A stretch of DNA of 64,000 nucleotides from UBA1189 sp964570685 (GTDB taxonomy: Bacteria > Bacteroidota > Bacteroidia > Bacteroidales > Bacteroidaceae), in assembly GCA_964570685.1 (NCBI GenBank), contig CAZMZC010000002.1:62001-126000 (forward strand). The letters are read 5' to 3'. The notes beneath the pieces were generated by a model that saw only the letters and a list, made by a program, of their open reading frames with translations, made no database searches and had not been told where the DNA came from. A program made the translations under genes and the position numbers. This document shows, one piece after another, positions 26,618 through 35,083 of this stretch. Within the stretch, counting starts at the first letter, position 1. Each line of letters opens with the position of its first letter.

Positions 26618-27415
26618 TCAATCACAAGACTCTATACAGGCATCATATTGCGACTTTGCATATGCTACGTTTATCGAATATGATGCCATTACTGCAGCCT
26701 GGGCCAATATACTTCCACTCGCCGCAGTTCCATAACTTGCAACACATACACCAACATTGATAGCAGTTTCACATAAAGCATCTATGGCTAGTGATATTTT
26801 CTTCTCTTCATATTCCTTCTCGCATTTACTGATGCACTCTTGATTTGTTTGAGTATTCTCATTAGTATCATTCTCTTGGTCCTCTTGAGTATTATCTTCT
26901 TCATCTTCATCTTCATCCTCGTCTTTATCATTATTCTCAACGGCTCTTGTTTTTATGGAAGGTGCTGTCGCCCTAATAGAGGAGGAATTGAACAAAGCAT
27001 TGTTTAGTTGTTCCTTATCTTTATCGGAAAGATAATTTGCATATTTTTTGTTGAATGCGTCCAAAGTTTTAATTGTGTTAAGATGTAATTCTTCCAACAA
27101 TTCATAATGACCTGCAGATATTTCTGTCCAATAATGTTCGAATAACAATTGATTCTCACTTGATTTGCTTTTGCTTACTTCTTTAAGGTATATTAATGTG
27201 CTCTTTTGCTCATCGGAAAGTTGAGCAACAAAATCATTCATAGTACTCATATACAGATTGTAAGACTCGCAATACAATGCAAATTCTTTGGACTTAAGCG
27301 CCTTTTCATAAAACGAAGTGGAGTCATTTGATTGCGCATCATAATCATATTCATTAGAACATGAAGTAAAACCAAATGCTACTAATAGCATCATTAAAGT
27401 AATTGTTTTTCTCAT
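26618..27415 (-). CDS. Acidic lipoprotein with C-terminal twin CX3C helical hairpin
   Basis: No known family is recognised for this 265-residue protein. The lipobox FTSC places the lipid on Cys19. Residues 30-155 are helical and charged. Residues 163-183 are nearly all acidic (Asp/Glu). The last 75 residues start with C194-x3-C198 and end with C260-x3-C264, with two more cysteines at 215 and 224 in a hydrophobic Gly/Ala/Ser stretch (INVGVCVASYGTAASG). The pattern of twin CX3C pairs suggests two antiparallel helices joined by disulfides. It begins 11 bp after the O-ligase-like gene, so the two are co-transcribed. It is AT-rich. Confidence 0.6.
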   Translation of the reverse strand: MRKTITLMMLLVAFGFTSCSNEYDYDAQSNDSTSFYEKALKSKEFALYCESYNLYMSTMNDFVAQLSDEQKSTLIYLKEVSKSKSSENQLLFEHYWTEISAGHYELLEELHLNTIKTLDAFNKKYANYLSDKDKEQLNNALFNSSSIRATAPSIKTRAVENNDKDEDEDEDEEDNTQEDQENDTNENTQTNQECISKCEKEYEEKKISLAIDALCETAINVGVCVASYGTAASGSILAQAAVMASYSINVAYAKSQYDACIESCD

Positions 27416-27426
27416 TTTTTTGTAAA

Positions 27427-29145
27427 TTAATTGTTAATAAAAAAAGTATTATAATATACACTACATTTTGCTTTTATATATTTCACTTGCTCCGAGTCAA
27501 CCTTTATCGGTTTCTCTATAATCTTTTTACAAAGTTCCACTGCTTTATCTTTTCTTTCACAGAATACCATAATCTCGAAAGCCTGGTATAATGGCATAAA
27601 CTTAGACGGACACATATACGAGGCACATTGGAAACAATCCAGAGCTTCATCATAGAGTTCCAAACTGCGCAAAGCCATCCCTCTCAACATTTGCACGTCA
27701 TAATCATTCAGCCGTTTGGAACATTCGTCCAATAATTGTAGACATTCGTTATAGTGGGCCTCTTCATAATGTATGGCTGCATAGTTATACAGGAAGTAAG
27801 GATCGTTTTGTAGACGAGGATAAAGGTCTTGGTATTGTAGAATGGCTGTTTGCGGCTTCTTCTCATACAAGCGTGAAGCATCGTACCAACGTTGATGCCG
27901 ATAATATAAAACTCCATTCATACCTATTCCTAAGCCAAAGCATATAGGGAGAAAATAAGACAGGCTAGAAAAGCGTGGTGTAAATATTTCCTTGCTTCTA
28001 CGAGCCAATTCTGCCACGCAATAAACAAGCACTACCCATGTGAATGGATAACAAAACGGATATGAAAAGAAAGAGAATACGGCTATAACAATCAAACATG
28101 AAGCTATTGTATCATACTCTGCATTTCGGATTTTCCTCCATACGACAATCAAAATGCACGCAAGAAGGACAAATAATAGCAAACCGACAATCCCCCATTG
28201 AACCAATAAGTGAAGATACTCGCTGAATGGATGAGAAATACAGTCTGCAATCATTGAAAAGTGACTGTTTGGATGAGTTCGAAAATAATCGGATTGTTGC
28301 AGCATGTAGTCGCGCGTAAATGTACTATAGCCATTACCAAACAAAGGATGTTGCATCCAAAGAGACAATGTATTAGACCAAATGAGCAGTCTACCGTTAG
28401 CTGATTCAGGACGAATATAGTATAACAAGAAAACCAAGAATGCAAAGACAAATGGAAATAACCATTTAACGGCAGAGGTTATAGACCTGGGTAAAGCATT
28501 AGTGCAAACATATAGAAAGGACACTGAAGCAAGTGCCGTGAGCCATGCTGTGCGTGATTGAGATAAAACAATCATTATGGAAGTCAATGCAAATGCCATA
28601 ACAAGCAAAACCCGATATCGTTTTTCACATCGGAACAGGTAGAGGATAAAAGGAAGGCACAAAGCAAGGGAAAGTGCATAAGCCGCACAACTTTCGAATG
28701 GACCAGTAAAGGTCGTGTTACAACGTAATGCCTCAAAAGAATCAATTTGGCTGATTCCCCATAAGGACAAGACAGCACTGCACGACAACATCATCCACGC
28801 GATTGTATTGAAGGATAAATTGTGACCTTGGAGTCTAACAACGTTATACAGAGTGAGTATGGACAATAAATTCACCCAAAATTCTACAAGGTTATCAGTC
28901 ATCAGATTATGTATGGATAGATAGATTACTATAATACAGACTATCAAATCCACTACACGTATAGTATAACAATAATCTCTACGTGGACAACCAAATAAAA
29001 GACCAAGAAAGAGAGAGATTGAATAGAAAGCAAACCATTTGCTCTGTATCAATGCATCATGAATCTTAGCTTGCGTACAAAACAAACAACTTGTACACAA
29101 AGCTGCAAATACGATATAGAGCAATATGGTCTGCCTTTTACTCAT
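27427..29145 (-). CDS. O-antigen-ligase-like (Wzy_C) membrane protein with TPR tail
   Basis: This 572-residue protein has about 11-12 transmembrane segments over residues 5-395 and then a soluble helical TPR region (about 410-565). Signatures of the PF04932 O-antigen ligase/polymerase group are present: SQSRTAWLTALAS, then NGRLLIWSNTLSLWMQHPLFGNGYSTF-like sequence split over the large periplasmic loop, and HPFSEYLHLLVQWGIVG with the loop histidine. Members ligate lipid-linked glycans to lipid A, or to proteins as in PglL-type O-oligosaccharyltransferases. The next genes encode secreted proteins rather than sugar-nucleotide enzymes, which favours a protein acceptor (inference). It begins 14 bp after the DUF3244 gene. 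AT-rich composition sets it apart. Confidence 0.75.
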   Translation of the reverse strand: MSKRQTILLYIVFAALCTSCLFCTQAKIHDALIQSKWFAFYSISLFLGLLFGCPRRDYCYTIRVVDLIVCIIVIYLSIHNLMTDNLVEFWVNLLSILTLYNVVRLQGHNLSFNTIAWMMLSCSAVLSLWGISQIDSFEALRCNTTFTGPFESCAAYALSLALCLPFILYLFRCEKRYRVLLVMAFALTSIMIVLSQSRTAWLTALASVSFLYVCTNALPRSITSAVKWLFPFVFAFLVFLLYYIRPESANGRLLIWSNTLSLWMQHPLFGNGYSTFTRDYMLQQSDYFRTHPNSHFSMIADCISHPFSEYLHLLVQWGIVGLLLFVLLACILIVVWRKIRNAEYDTIASCLIVIAVFSFFSYPFCYPFTWVVLVYCVAELARRSKEIFTPRFSSLSYFLPICFGLGIGMNGVLYYRHQRWYDASRLYEKKPQTAILQYQDLYPRLQNDPYFLYNYAAIHYEEAHYNECLQLLDECSKRLNDYDVQMLRGMALRSLELYDEALDCFQCASYMCPSKFMPLYQAFEIMVFCERKDKAVELCKKIIEKPIKVDSEQVKYIKAKCSVYYNTFFINN

Positions 29146-29159
29146 AAAATCGAGCCATG

Positions 29160-29498
29160 CTATTCGATTGCAAACTCACCACTATAAAGATGCGCAGCGT
29201 CCTCAATCTCTAATTTATACTCACCAGCAGGCAGATTGGGCAATGTGATGACTGTACCCTGTGTACTATATGCATTGGTATATACCACTGTTCCTGATGC
29301 ATCCACTACTGAAACTTCAAAGGTACAGCTTGACACGAAGCTAATGGTGAGCAATTGACCATCAATGGAAGCGGTGGGCAACTGAAGCACGCTGCGCTTA
29401 TGAGGATCTTTATTTTTAGTCAACTGAATTGGCGTCTTTTCGGCAAAACCCGAAAGCGTGCAACAAAGCAACGCTAATAACATAAATACTTTTTTCAT
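29160..29498 (-). CDS. DUF3244-domain small secreted protein
   Basis: The ATG at 29498 gives 112 residues; a promoter box at 29525-29532 rules out the longer reading. A signal peptide (MKKVFMLLALLCCTLSGFAE) is followed by a single beta-sandwich of about 85 residues ending in LPAGEYKLEIEDAAHLYSGE, typical of DUF3244. Such proteins occur in many Bacteroidota next to TPR/HTH regulators, as here. The function is unknown; the fold resembles a T9SS-tail-like or adhesin-like sandwich. It is the first gene of the operon that contains the O-ligase-like gene. Confidence 0.75.
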   Translation of the reverse strand: MKKVFMLLALLCCTLSGFAEKTPIQLTKNKDPHKRSVLQLPTASIDGQLLTISFVSSCTFEVSVVDASGTVVYTNAYSTQGTVITLPNLPAGEYKLEIEDAAHLYSGEFAIE

Positions 29499-29524
29499 AC
29501 TGATATTGTTTTTAATTTTCGCTG

Positions 29525-29532
29525 CAAAAGTA
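29525..29532 (-). promoter_or_regulatory. -7 box (TACTTTTG) of the DUF3244/O-ligase operon
   Basis: Minus-strand TACTTTTG fits TAnnTTTG and lies 27 bp before the ATG at 29498. It gives the operon below the regulator gene its own promoter. Confidence 0.55.
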
Positions 29533-29655
29533 TAATCCAAGCAGCATATCAGACGAAAAAAGAGCAAGACAAAAACAAGACATTTTCACTCCGCGCTATT
29601 CCAACGAGAAATGGGGGGGTGGGTATTACATCGCAGATTATCAGCAATTTACGTA

Positions 29656-31275
29656 TCAAATAGAAAATAACCGCAAAATATCCTCTGGTAACTTATCACC
29701 AAGGCGTACTCTACGCTTTCTGACAACATCATCGGAAGATGCCGTCAAACATTCACGGATAACTCCTATGGAATATCCCAGCGAAAGGAGCAGGCAAAGG
29801 TGGATATCCTCAGCCTTGAGACGGCTTTTCTGCTTGGCAGCTTCGTCGCGCAGGTTCGTGATGACATTGACAAAGCAACGCTCAAGCACTTCGACCAGTT
29901 GTTCTCGCTCGCTAACAGTAAAAGAAGAAATCTCTTTACTGCGCAACTCACTCAGTTGCTGCAGACGGTCAGCCCAACGCTCCTTTCTGAATAGAGCCAC
30001 ACTCTTAGAGAGATTGTCGCGATAGAGTGCCAATATTTGCTCACGAGCAAGCGAGCCATTATCACGTTTTTCCTCGATGGATTGGTACATTTTGTAGATT
30101 CTTGCCTGATTGCGCTGCAACTCTTTCTGTAAGCGGAGATAATGCTGTTTGCGACGACGCTCGAAGAGGAGTACACCGATAAAGATAGTTGCCAGCAAGC
30201 ATACACCGATAAAGATAAAGCGCTGGTGGCGCTGGGCTAACTCACGTTGCTGTAATTCCACCTGATGAGCGGTATGTATTTCGTCAATCTCAGTGCGTCG
30301 CTCAATACGCTTGATGGAGTCGCCCATCTGCTCGAAACGTTTGATGTAACCATAAAGTTTGGGCTGGGCTATGGAGTCTAAGGTCAGGTATAGTAGACTA
30401 CGGGCGCAGTTATATTGCAAATATACCTCGTCACATCCTTGCATGGCCATCTCATAATAGTGCATAGCGGTATCATAGTGTCCACGAGATTCTGCAATAT
30501 CTCCCTTAAACCAAAAGCTGCCATCTACCTCATTAGAACCATACAATGCAATGAGTTGGTTGAAATATGCATCTGCTTTATCATAATCCTTGGAGAAGGT
30601 ATATTCTATTTTGCCCAATTCGAAGAGTATGGTCTCCAGACTTAGTGTATCTATCTCACCGGAATACTGCAACAGGTTTTCCAATATCTCACGTGCCAGT
30701 TCTGGTTGCCGTTTATGAATATAAGCTTTAGCCAAACCAATATCGGCATACAGATGAGCATATTCCCCAGCGACATTATGGTAAGCTGTATATGCTTCCA
30801 ATGCTTCGTCGGGCATATTTCTTCTTAGGTAATGCCGCCCAAGGTTCTGATAGCACAACTGACAATATAGCACCGTAGTATCAGGAAAAAGACTCTGCGC
30901 CTGTAGGTAAGCATCCACGGCAGCGGCGTCGTTCTCCAACTCAGTATACACGCAGCCCAAGGAGTACCATGCCATGGCAGCGCGGTAGCTCTTCCTATTC
31001 CTATTATAATAGGTGGTGGCGTAGCGGATGAGGGTGTCGGTGGTGAGGGGTACGTAGCACTTGTAGTCGGCCTGCGTGCGCAGTATGGCATAGAGTGCCC
31101 GCTCCTCATCGCCGAGCGAGGCGAGGGGGATGCTGTCGAGGGCGAGGCGCACGGCCTCGGGCGCAGTATCGAGCTGCGCCTCCAACCGCTCCAGCTGGCG
31201 CATGTGGCCATGCCCGCCACACCCTACGCAGAGGGTGGCAAGGAGCAGGCTATACATCACGATGCGAAGTTTCAT
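29656..31275 (-). CDS. Membrane-anchored TPR protein with C-terminal HTH (probable regulator)
   Basis: The ATG at 31275 is chosen because a -7 box sits just above it at 31303-31310. The 539-residue protein has a signal/lipoprotein-like start (Cys19 after CVG), TPR helices from about 35 to 310, one transmembrane helix at about 345-362 (FIFIGVCLLATIFIGVLLF), a coiled coil, and a C-terminal winged or LuxR-like helix-turn-helix with EDIHLCLLLSLGYSIGVIREC. The layout puts the TPRs in the periplasm and the HTH in the cytoplasm. This is a known Bacteroidota regulator architecture, often beside DUF3244 genes. It probably controls the operon that starts 158 bp below it. Confidence 0.72.
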   Translation of the reverse strand: MKLRIVMYSLLLATLCVGCGGHGHMRQLERLEAQLDTAPEAVRLALDSIPLASLGDEERALYAILRTQADYKCYVPLTTDTLIRYATTYYNRNRKSYRAAMAWYSLGCVYTELENDAAAVDAYLQAQSLFPDTTVLYCQLCYQNLGRHYLRRNMPDEALEAYTAYHNVAGEYAHLYADIGLAKAYIHKRQPELAREILENLLQYSGEIDTLSLETILFELGKIEYTFSKDYDKADAYFNQLIALYGSNEVDGSFWFKGDIAESRGHYDTAMHYYEMAMQGCDEVYLQYNCARSLLYLTLDSIAQPKLYGYIKRFEQMGDSIKRIERRTEIDEIHTAHQVELQQRELAQRHQRFIFIGVCLLATIFIGVLLFERRRKQHYLRLQKELQRNQARIYKMYQSIEEKRDNGSLAREQILALYRDNLSKSVALFRKERWADRLQQLSELRSKEISSFTVSEREQLVEVLERCFVNVITNLRDEAAKQKSRLKAEDIHLCLLLSLGYSIGVIRECLTASSDDVVRKRRVRLGDKLPEDILRLFSI

Positions 31276-31302
31276 AAACGCGGGCACTAAGTCATTGCCC
31301 TG

Positions 31303-31310
31303 CAAATATA
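31303..31310 (-). promoter_or_regulatory. -7 box (TATATTTG) of the TPR/HTH regulator
   Basis: Minus-strand TATATTTG fits TAnnTTTG, 28 bp before the ATG at 31275. The box overlaps the gap after der. Confidence 0.5.
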
Positions 31311-31325
31311 GGGATAACTTATGAG

Positions 31326-32639
31326 TTACTTCTGACGTATATATATATTAATAGGAGTACCCGTAAAGTTCCAGCGCTCGCGAATCTTGTTCTCGAGGAA
31401 GCGCTTGTAGGGCTCCTTCACATACTGCGGCAGGTTGGCGAAGAACACGAACGAGGGAACGCGGGTATTCGGCAATTGCATGCAATACTTGATCTTGATG
31501 TACTTGCCCTTGTTCGATGGTGGCGGCGTGGCCTCTATGATGGGCAGCATCTCCTCGTTGAGCTTGGCTGTCGGCACCTTGGTGGTACGGTTGAGGTAGG
31601 TCTCCTTGGCCAGCTCCAGCACCTTGAAGATGCGCTGCTTGGTGAGTGCCGAGGCAAACACGATGGGAAAGTCGGTGAAAGGGGCAAAGCGCTCGCGGAT
31701 GGTGTCTTCGAAGTACTTCATCGCCTTGGTGCTCTTGTCCTCCACGAGGTCCCACTTATTGATGACCACGACGAGACCCTTCTGGTTGCGCTGCACGAGG
31801 GAATAGATGTTGAGGTCCTGACTCTCGAGGCCGCGGGTGGCGTCGAGCATGAGGATACATACGTCGGAGTTTTCGATGGCGCGGATAGAGCGCATCACGG
31901 AGTAGAACTCGAGGTCCTCGTTCACCTTACCCTTCTTGCGGATACCGGCCGTGTCGACAAGGTAGAAGTCGAAACCAAACTTGGTATAGCGGGTATAGAT
32001 GGAGTCGCGCGTGGTGCCGGCGATATTGGTCACGATGTTGCGGTCCTCACCGATGAAGGCATTCACGATAGAGCTCTTGCCCACGTTGGGGCGGCCCACT
32101 ACGGCAAAGCGGGGTATCTCCTCCTCCTCCAGCTCGGGAGTGGGGGCAGGGAGTTTCTCGATGACCATATCGAGCAGGTCGCCCGTGCCGCTACCTGTGA
32201 GCGAAGAGATGCAGAAAGGGTCGCCCAGGCCGAGCGAATAGAACTCGGCGGCACTGTACTGCAAGTCGTAGTTGTCGGTCTTGTTCGACACGAGGATGAC
32301 AGGTGTCTTGGCGCGGCGCAGGATAGCGGCCACCTGCTCATCGAGGTCGGTAACACCATTCTGCACATCTACCAGGAAAAGCACCACATCGGCCTCCTCC
32401 ACAGCGATGAGCACCTGCTTGCGTATCTCCTCCTCGAACACGTCGTCAGAGTTGACTACCCATCCGCCGGTGTCTACGATGGAGAACTCGCGTCCCGTCC
32501 ATTCGCACTTGCCGTACTGACGGTCGCGGGTGGTACCTGCCTCATCGGCCACGATGGCGTGGCGGGTCTGCGTGAGGCGGTTAAAGAGTGTGGACTTGCC
32601 CACATTGGGGCGTCCTACGATAGCTACTAAGTTTCCCAT
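31326..32639 (-). CDS. der: Ribosome-biogenesis GTPase Der (EngA)
   Basis: Der is an essential GTPase of 50S assembly. The ATG at 32639 gives 437 residues. Two tandem G domains are visible, each with a P-loop GRPNVGKS(T/S) (near residues 9 and 183), a DTGG/DTAG switch and an NK(T/W)D motif (SNKTDNYD and INKWDLVE). A KH-like domain fills the C-terminal 80 residues. Length and order match the family. It is downstream of era on the same strand, as often in Bacteroidales, but separated by a repeat-filled gap of 125 bp. Confidence 0.97.
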   Translation of the reverse strand: MGNLVAIVGRPNVGKSTLFNRLTQTRHAIVADEAGTTRDRQYGKCEWTGREFSIVDTGGWVVNSDDVFEEEIRKQVLIAVEEADVVLFLVDVQNGVTDLDEQVAAILRRAKTPVILVSNKTDNYDLQYSAAEFYSLGLGDPFCISSLTGSGTGDLLDMVIEKLPAPTPELEEEEIPRFAVVGRPNVGKSSIVNAFIGEDRNIVTNIAGTTRDSIYTRYTKFGFDFYLVDTAGIRKKGKVNEDLEFYSVMRSIRAIENSDVCILMLDATRGLESQDLNIYSLVQRNQKGLVVVINKWDLVEDKSTKAMKYFEDTIRERFAPFTDFPIVFASALTKQRIFKVLELAKETYLNRTTKVPTAKLNEEMLPIIEATPPPSNKGKYIKIKYCMQLPNTRVPSFVFFANLPQYVKEPYKRFLENKIRERWNFTGTPINIYIRQK

Positions 32640-32646
32640 AATAAAG

Positions 32647-32755
32647 AGACCCACCAAAATCCTCCCTGCGAGGGAGGACTTACCGACATCGCGGCAATAT
32701 GGGTATGCTTTTTATTCGTTATACATGTTAATTATTCCCTTACAGGGAGGGATGG
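32647..32755. repeat. Inverted pair of G+C-rich repeats between era and der
   Basis: The left arm (about 32647-32677) includes the perfect hairpin CCTCCCT-GCG-AGGGAGG (32661-32677). The right arm (about 32735-32755) is an inverted relative with TACAGGGAGGGATGGGAGGG. The two resemble the pair in the gldN-gldM gap in words and layout. Between the arms is an AT-rich 60-bp stretch. Confidence 0.7.
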
Positions 32756-32764
32756 GAGGGTCTT

Positions 32765-33646
32765 CTACTCCAAATTATATCCAAAACTACGCAATTCCTT
32801 GTCCGAGTTGCGCCAGTCCTTATCTACTTTCACGTAGGTCTCGAGGAAGATGCGCTTGCCGAAGAACTGCTCCAGCGTGCGGCGTGCCTCGATGCCCAAT
32901 TTTTTCAATGCCTTGCCCTGGTTGCCGATGATGATGCCCTTCTGCGAGTCGCGCTCCACGTAGATGACGGCATTGATGTGGATGCTCTTCGTGGTCTCCT
33001 TAAACTGCTCCACACTCACCTCACAGGCATAGGGTATCTCCTTGTCATAGTAGAGGAGTATCTTCTCGCGTATGATCTCGGTGACGAAGAAGCGGGCAGG
33101 CTTGTCGGTGAGCTGGTCCTTGCCGAAGTAGGGCGGGCTATCGGGCAGCAGTTCCTTGATGCGGCGCAGCACCACGTCCACATTGAAGTTGTTCGATGCC
33201 GACATGGGTATGATCTCCGCCTTGGGCAGTGTCTCGTGCCACTCCTCCACGAGCGTGGTGAGGTCGTTCTGGTTGCTCAGGTCAATCTTGTTGATGAGCA
33301 GCAGGATGGGCACGTCCATGCGCTGCACCTTCTGCAGGAAGTCCTGGTTCTTGTCGGCCTTCTCCACCACATCGGTGACGTAGATGAGCACGTCGGCATC
33401 CTGTAGTGCCGACTCGGAGAACTGCAGCATCGACTCCTGCAGCTTGTAGTTGGGTTTGAGCACACCGGGCGTGTCGGAGAACACAATCTGCATCTCCTCC
33501 GTGTTGAGTATACCCATGATGCGGTGGCGCGTAGTCTGCGCCTTGAAGGTAGCAATGGAGATGCGCTCGCCCACGAGCTTGTTCATCAGCGTCGACTTGC
33601 CCACATTGGGGTTACCTACGATATTTACGAATCCTGCTTTGTGCAT
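32765..33646 (-). CDS. era: Ribosome-assembly GTPase Era
   Basis: Era binds 16S rRNA and helps 30S maturation. The 293-residue protein has a G domain with GNPNVGKST at 11-19, DTPG in FSDTPGVLKP, and LINKIDLS, followed by a KH domain (about 205-290) with ERDSQKGIIIGNQGKALKK, whose GxxG loop is intact. The length is typical. The start lies 118 bp below the stop of rpmF. In many Bacteroidales fabH sits between rpmF and era; here it is absent. Confidence 0.97.
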   Translation of the reverse strand: MHKAGFVNIVGNPNVGKSTLMNKLVGERISIATFKAQTTRHRIMGILNTEEMQIVFSDTPGVLKPNYKLQESMLQFSESALQDADVLIYVTDVVEKADKNQDFLQKVQRMDVPILLLINKIDLSNQNDLTTLVEEWHETLPKAEIIPMSASNNFNVDVVLRRIKELLPDSPPYFGKDQLTDKPARFFVTEIIREKILLYYDKEIPYACEVSVEQFKETTKSIHINAVIYVERDSQKGIIIGNQGKALKKLGIEARRTLEQFFGKRIFLETYVKVDKDWRNSDKELRSFGYNLE

Positions 33647-33654
33647 GTGTGTTG

Positions 33655-33750
33655 AATTAAGAGTTAAAAGTGAGAGTGAAGAGTGAAGAGTGAAAAGCTA
33701 CCATAATGGATGGGCAACTCTCAACTCTTAACTCTTCACTCTCAACTCTC
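33655..33750. repeat. Inverted GAGTTAAGAGT-type repeat between rpmF and era
   Basis: An AG-rich arm (about 33657-33697, GAGTTAAAAGTGAGAGTGAA) and a CT-rich arm (about 33717-33750, ACTCTTAACTCTTCACTC) are approximate reverse complements around a 20-bp centre. Each arm repeats the words GAGTGAA or GAGTTAA. Such word repeats are common between Bacteroidales genes. Transcribed, it would form one long imperfect hairpin. Confidence 0.7.
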
Positions 33751-33764
33751 GAATGTGCCTCAGC

Positions 33765-33950
33765 TTATACTGCAGCCTCTTTCTCGATAGCCAACTTTCC
33801 ACGATAGTAGCCGCAAGCGCCGCATACAGTGTGGAATACATGCCACTCGCCGCAGTTAGGGCAGATGGCCAATGTAGGAGCTACTGCCTTGTCGTGAGTT
33901 CTTCTCTTGGCAGTTCTGGTCTTCGATTGTCTTCTTTTAGGATGTGCCAT
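33765..33950 (-). CDS. rpmF: 50S ribosomal protein L32
   Basis: This 61-residue protein starts MAHPKRRQSKTRTAKRRTH, the standard basic L32 start, and has the zinc-binding pairs CPNCGEWH and CGACGYYR. It follows yceD by 11 bp, the classical pair. The end of the protein (KLAIEKEAAV) is normal for Bacteroidales. Confidence 0.97.
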   Translation of the reverse strand: MAHPKRRQSKTRTAKRRTHDKAVAPTLAICPNCGEWHVFHTVCGACGYYRGKLAIEKEAAV

Positions 33951-33961
33951 TTCTTTTAGTT

Positions 33962-34525
33962 TTAATTATTAATTATTTCCTTTAAACCTTCCCAACGCGG
34001 ATCCACTGGGGTTTCCGCTTCGTCCGCTTCATCGCCGAACGTGATTGCCTCACCGAAATCTTCCTCATCGGTCGAGCGCGACAAGTGCTTGCTCAGCTTA
34101 CCAGACATCTCCTTGTTGCATTTTCCCGGGGCATGTACATGCTTCATCGGGATTGCCAGTGCTACAAACTCGTAGATATACCAAGCCACGTTGATGACAC
34201 CCTCAGCTTCGGGAATTATCACCACATCGCCCTGCTCACCGTAGTCAGCACCCAGCTTCACCTGCAACTGGCCCGTAGTGTGTATGTCAAGGTCCATCTC
34301 GTCGAGACAGCGGTCACAATTGACCACCACTACACCATCGAGCACGAAACTCATTTCGTATACATCGACCGCACGGTGTACGTCAAGCTTCACCTGCACC
34401 CTGCCCTTCTGCACTTCGGGGCCGTCAATATGGACGAAGAACTCGTTATCGACACTCAAGTCATAAGAGGCGTTCACCTCTCTCATACCTCTCAGGTCTA
34501 TCTTATAACTGTCAAATTTGCCCAT
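33962..34525 (-). CDS. yceD: DUF177 (YceD) protein
   Basis: The protein has 187 residues and belongs to the YceD/DUF177 family, encoded next to rpmF in most bacteria and linked to 23S rRNA accumulation. The family motif around VVVNCDRCLDEMDLDIH carries the Cys pair (about residues 67-70). The C-terminal acidic part (STDEEDFGEAITFGDE) and the final DPRWEGLKEIINN are also typical. It probably starts the yceD-rpmF(-era-der) transcript. Its upstream gap holds a RidA remnant on the same strand. Confidence 0.93.
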   Translation of the reverse strand: MGKFDSYKIDLRGMREVNASYDLSVDNEFFVHIDGPEVQKGRVQVKLDVHRAVDVYEMSFVLDGVVVVNCDRCLDEMDLDIHTTGQLQVKLGADYGEQGDVVIIPEAEGVINVAWYIYEFVALAIPMKHVHAPGKCNKEMSGKLSKHLSRSTDEEDFGEAITFGDEADEAETPVDPRWEGLKEIINN

Positions 34526-34763
34526 TTTCTTTCCTATTTTCGGTTACGCTTGAGTACATGTAGCCAATCGGGCGACAAAGATACAACATTTTATTCATTC
34601 TGCATCGAAATTTTGTGTAAAACTTTCCAAAAACATGTCATTTCGTCAATCTCAGCCATCTAAAACCGTTAAAGAACCTATATTTTTACACTACATAATG
34701 CAGAATTTCGTTTTTTGTTCATACCAAAGATGCATACACCTCTCATAGTCTTCACGCACATAG

Positions 34764-34960
34764 TTATTCCATCATAGTAAGAATACATGAGCTATCAGAC
34801 AGCGCCGCTTCACTGATGGGCTTCACAGCCATACACTCCATTTCAACTAGCCAACCAGGACGGCAAACAGGAGCCTGAAGGTATATTTGGGGATAGAGGG
34901 GAAGCGCTCCTCAAACAGGTCGCGCACTACAACATAGTCAGAAATATCGCGTAGGTATAC
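34764..34960 (-). pseudogene. Frameshifted C-terminal fragment of a RidA/YjgF-like gene
   Basis: Read on the minus strand, frame one gives VYLRDISDYVVVRDLFEERF then PSIPKY, and after a one- or two-base shift near 34880 the next frame gives APVCRPGWLVEMECMAVKP and runs to a TAA at 34764-34766. Joined, these match the C-terminal half of RidA-family proteins (YLRDxxDY...FPxIP...APVCRPGWLVEMEC). The N-terminal half is missing; the promoter and start of the yjbQ-like gene on the other strand lie there instead. The fragment cannot be functional. Confidence 0.7.
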
Positions 34961-35048
34961 TATGAGATGGAAAAACAGGTAATAAACAAAACGTTTGTCT
35001 ATGAGCAAAGAAAACTCTCCACAACTTGCTGCCGAAAAAGAAATATTG

Positions 35049-35056
35049 TATATTTG
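35049..35056 (+). promoter_or_regulatory. -7 box (TATATTTG) of the yjbQ-like gene
   Basis: TATATTTG fits TAnnTTTG, 28 bp before the ATG at 35084. ACTTG at 35024-35028 is a weak -33 candidate about 20 bp upstream. This supports 35084 as the start over any longer reading. Confidence 0.5.
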
Positions 35057-35083
35057 CTTTCAGAAATCCCTAAAACTCCAAAT

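Noticed and set aside
29613..29619. G7 run as a phase-variable tract
   Set aside because: It lies between genes, neither in a coding frame nor between promoter boxes, so a switching role is not supported.
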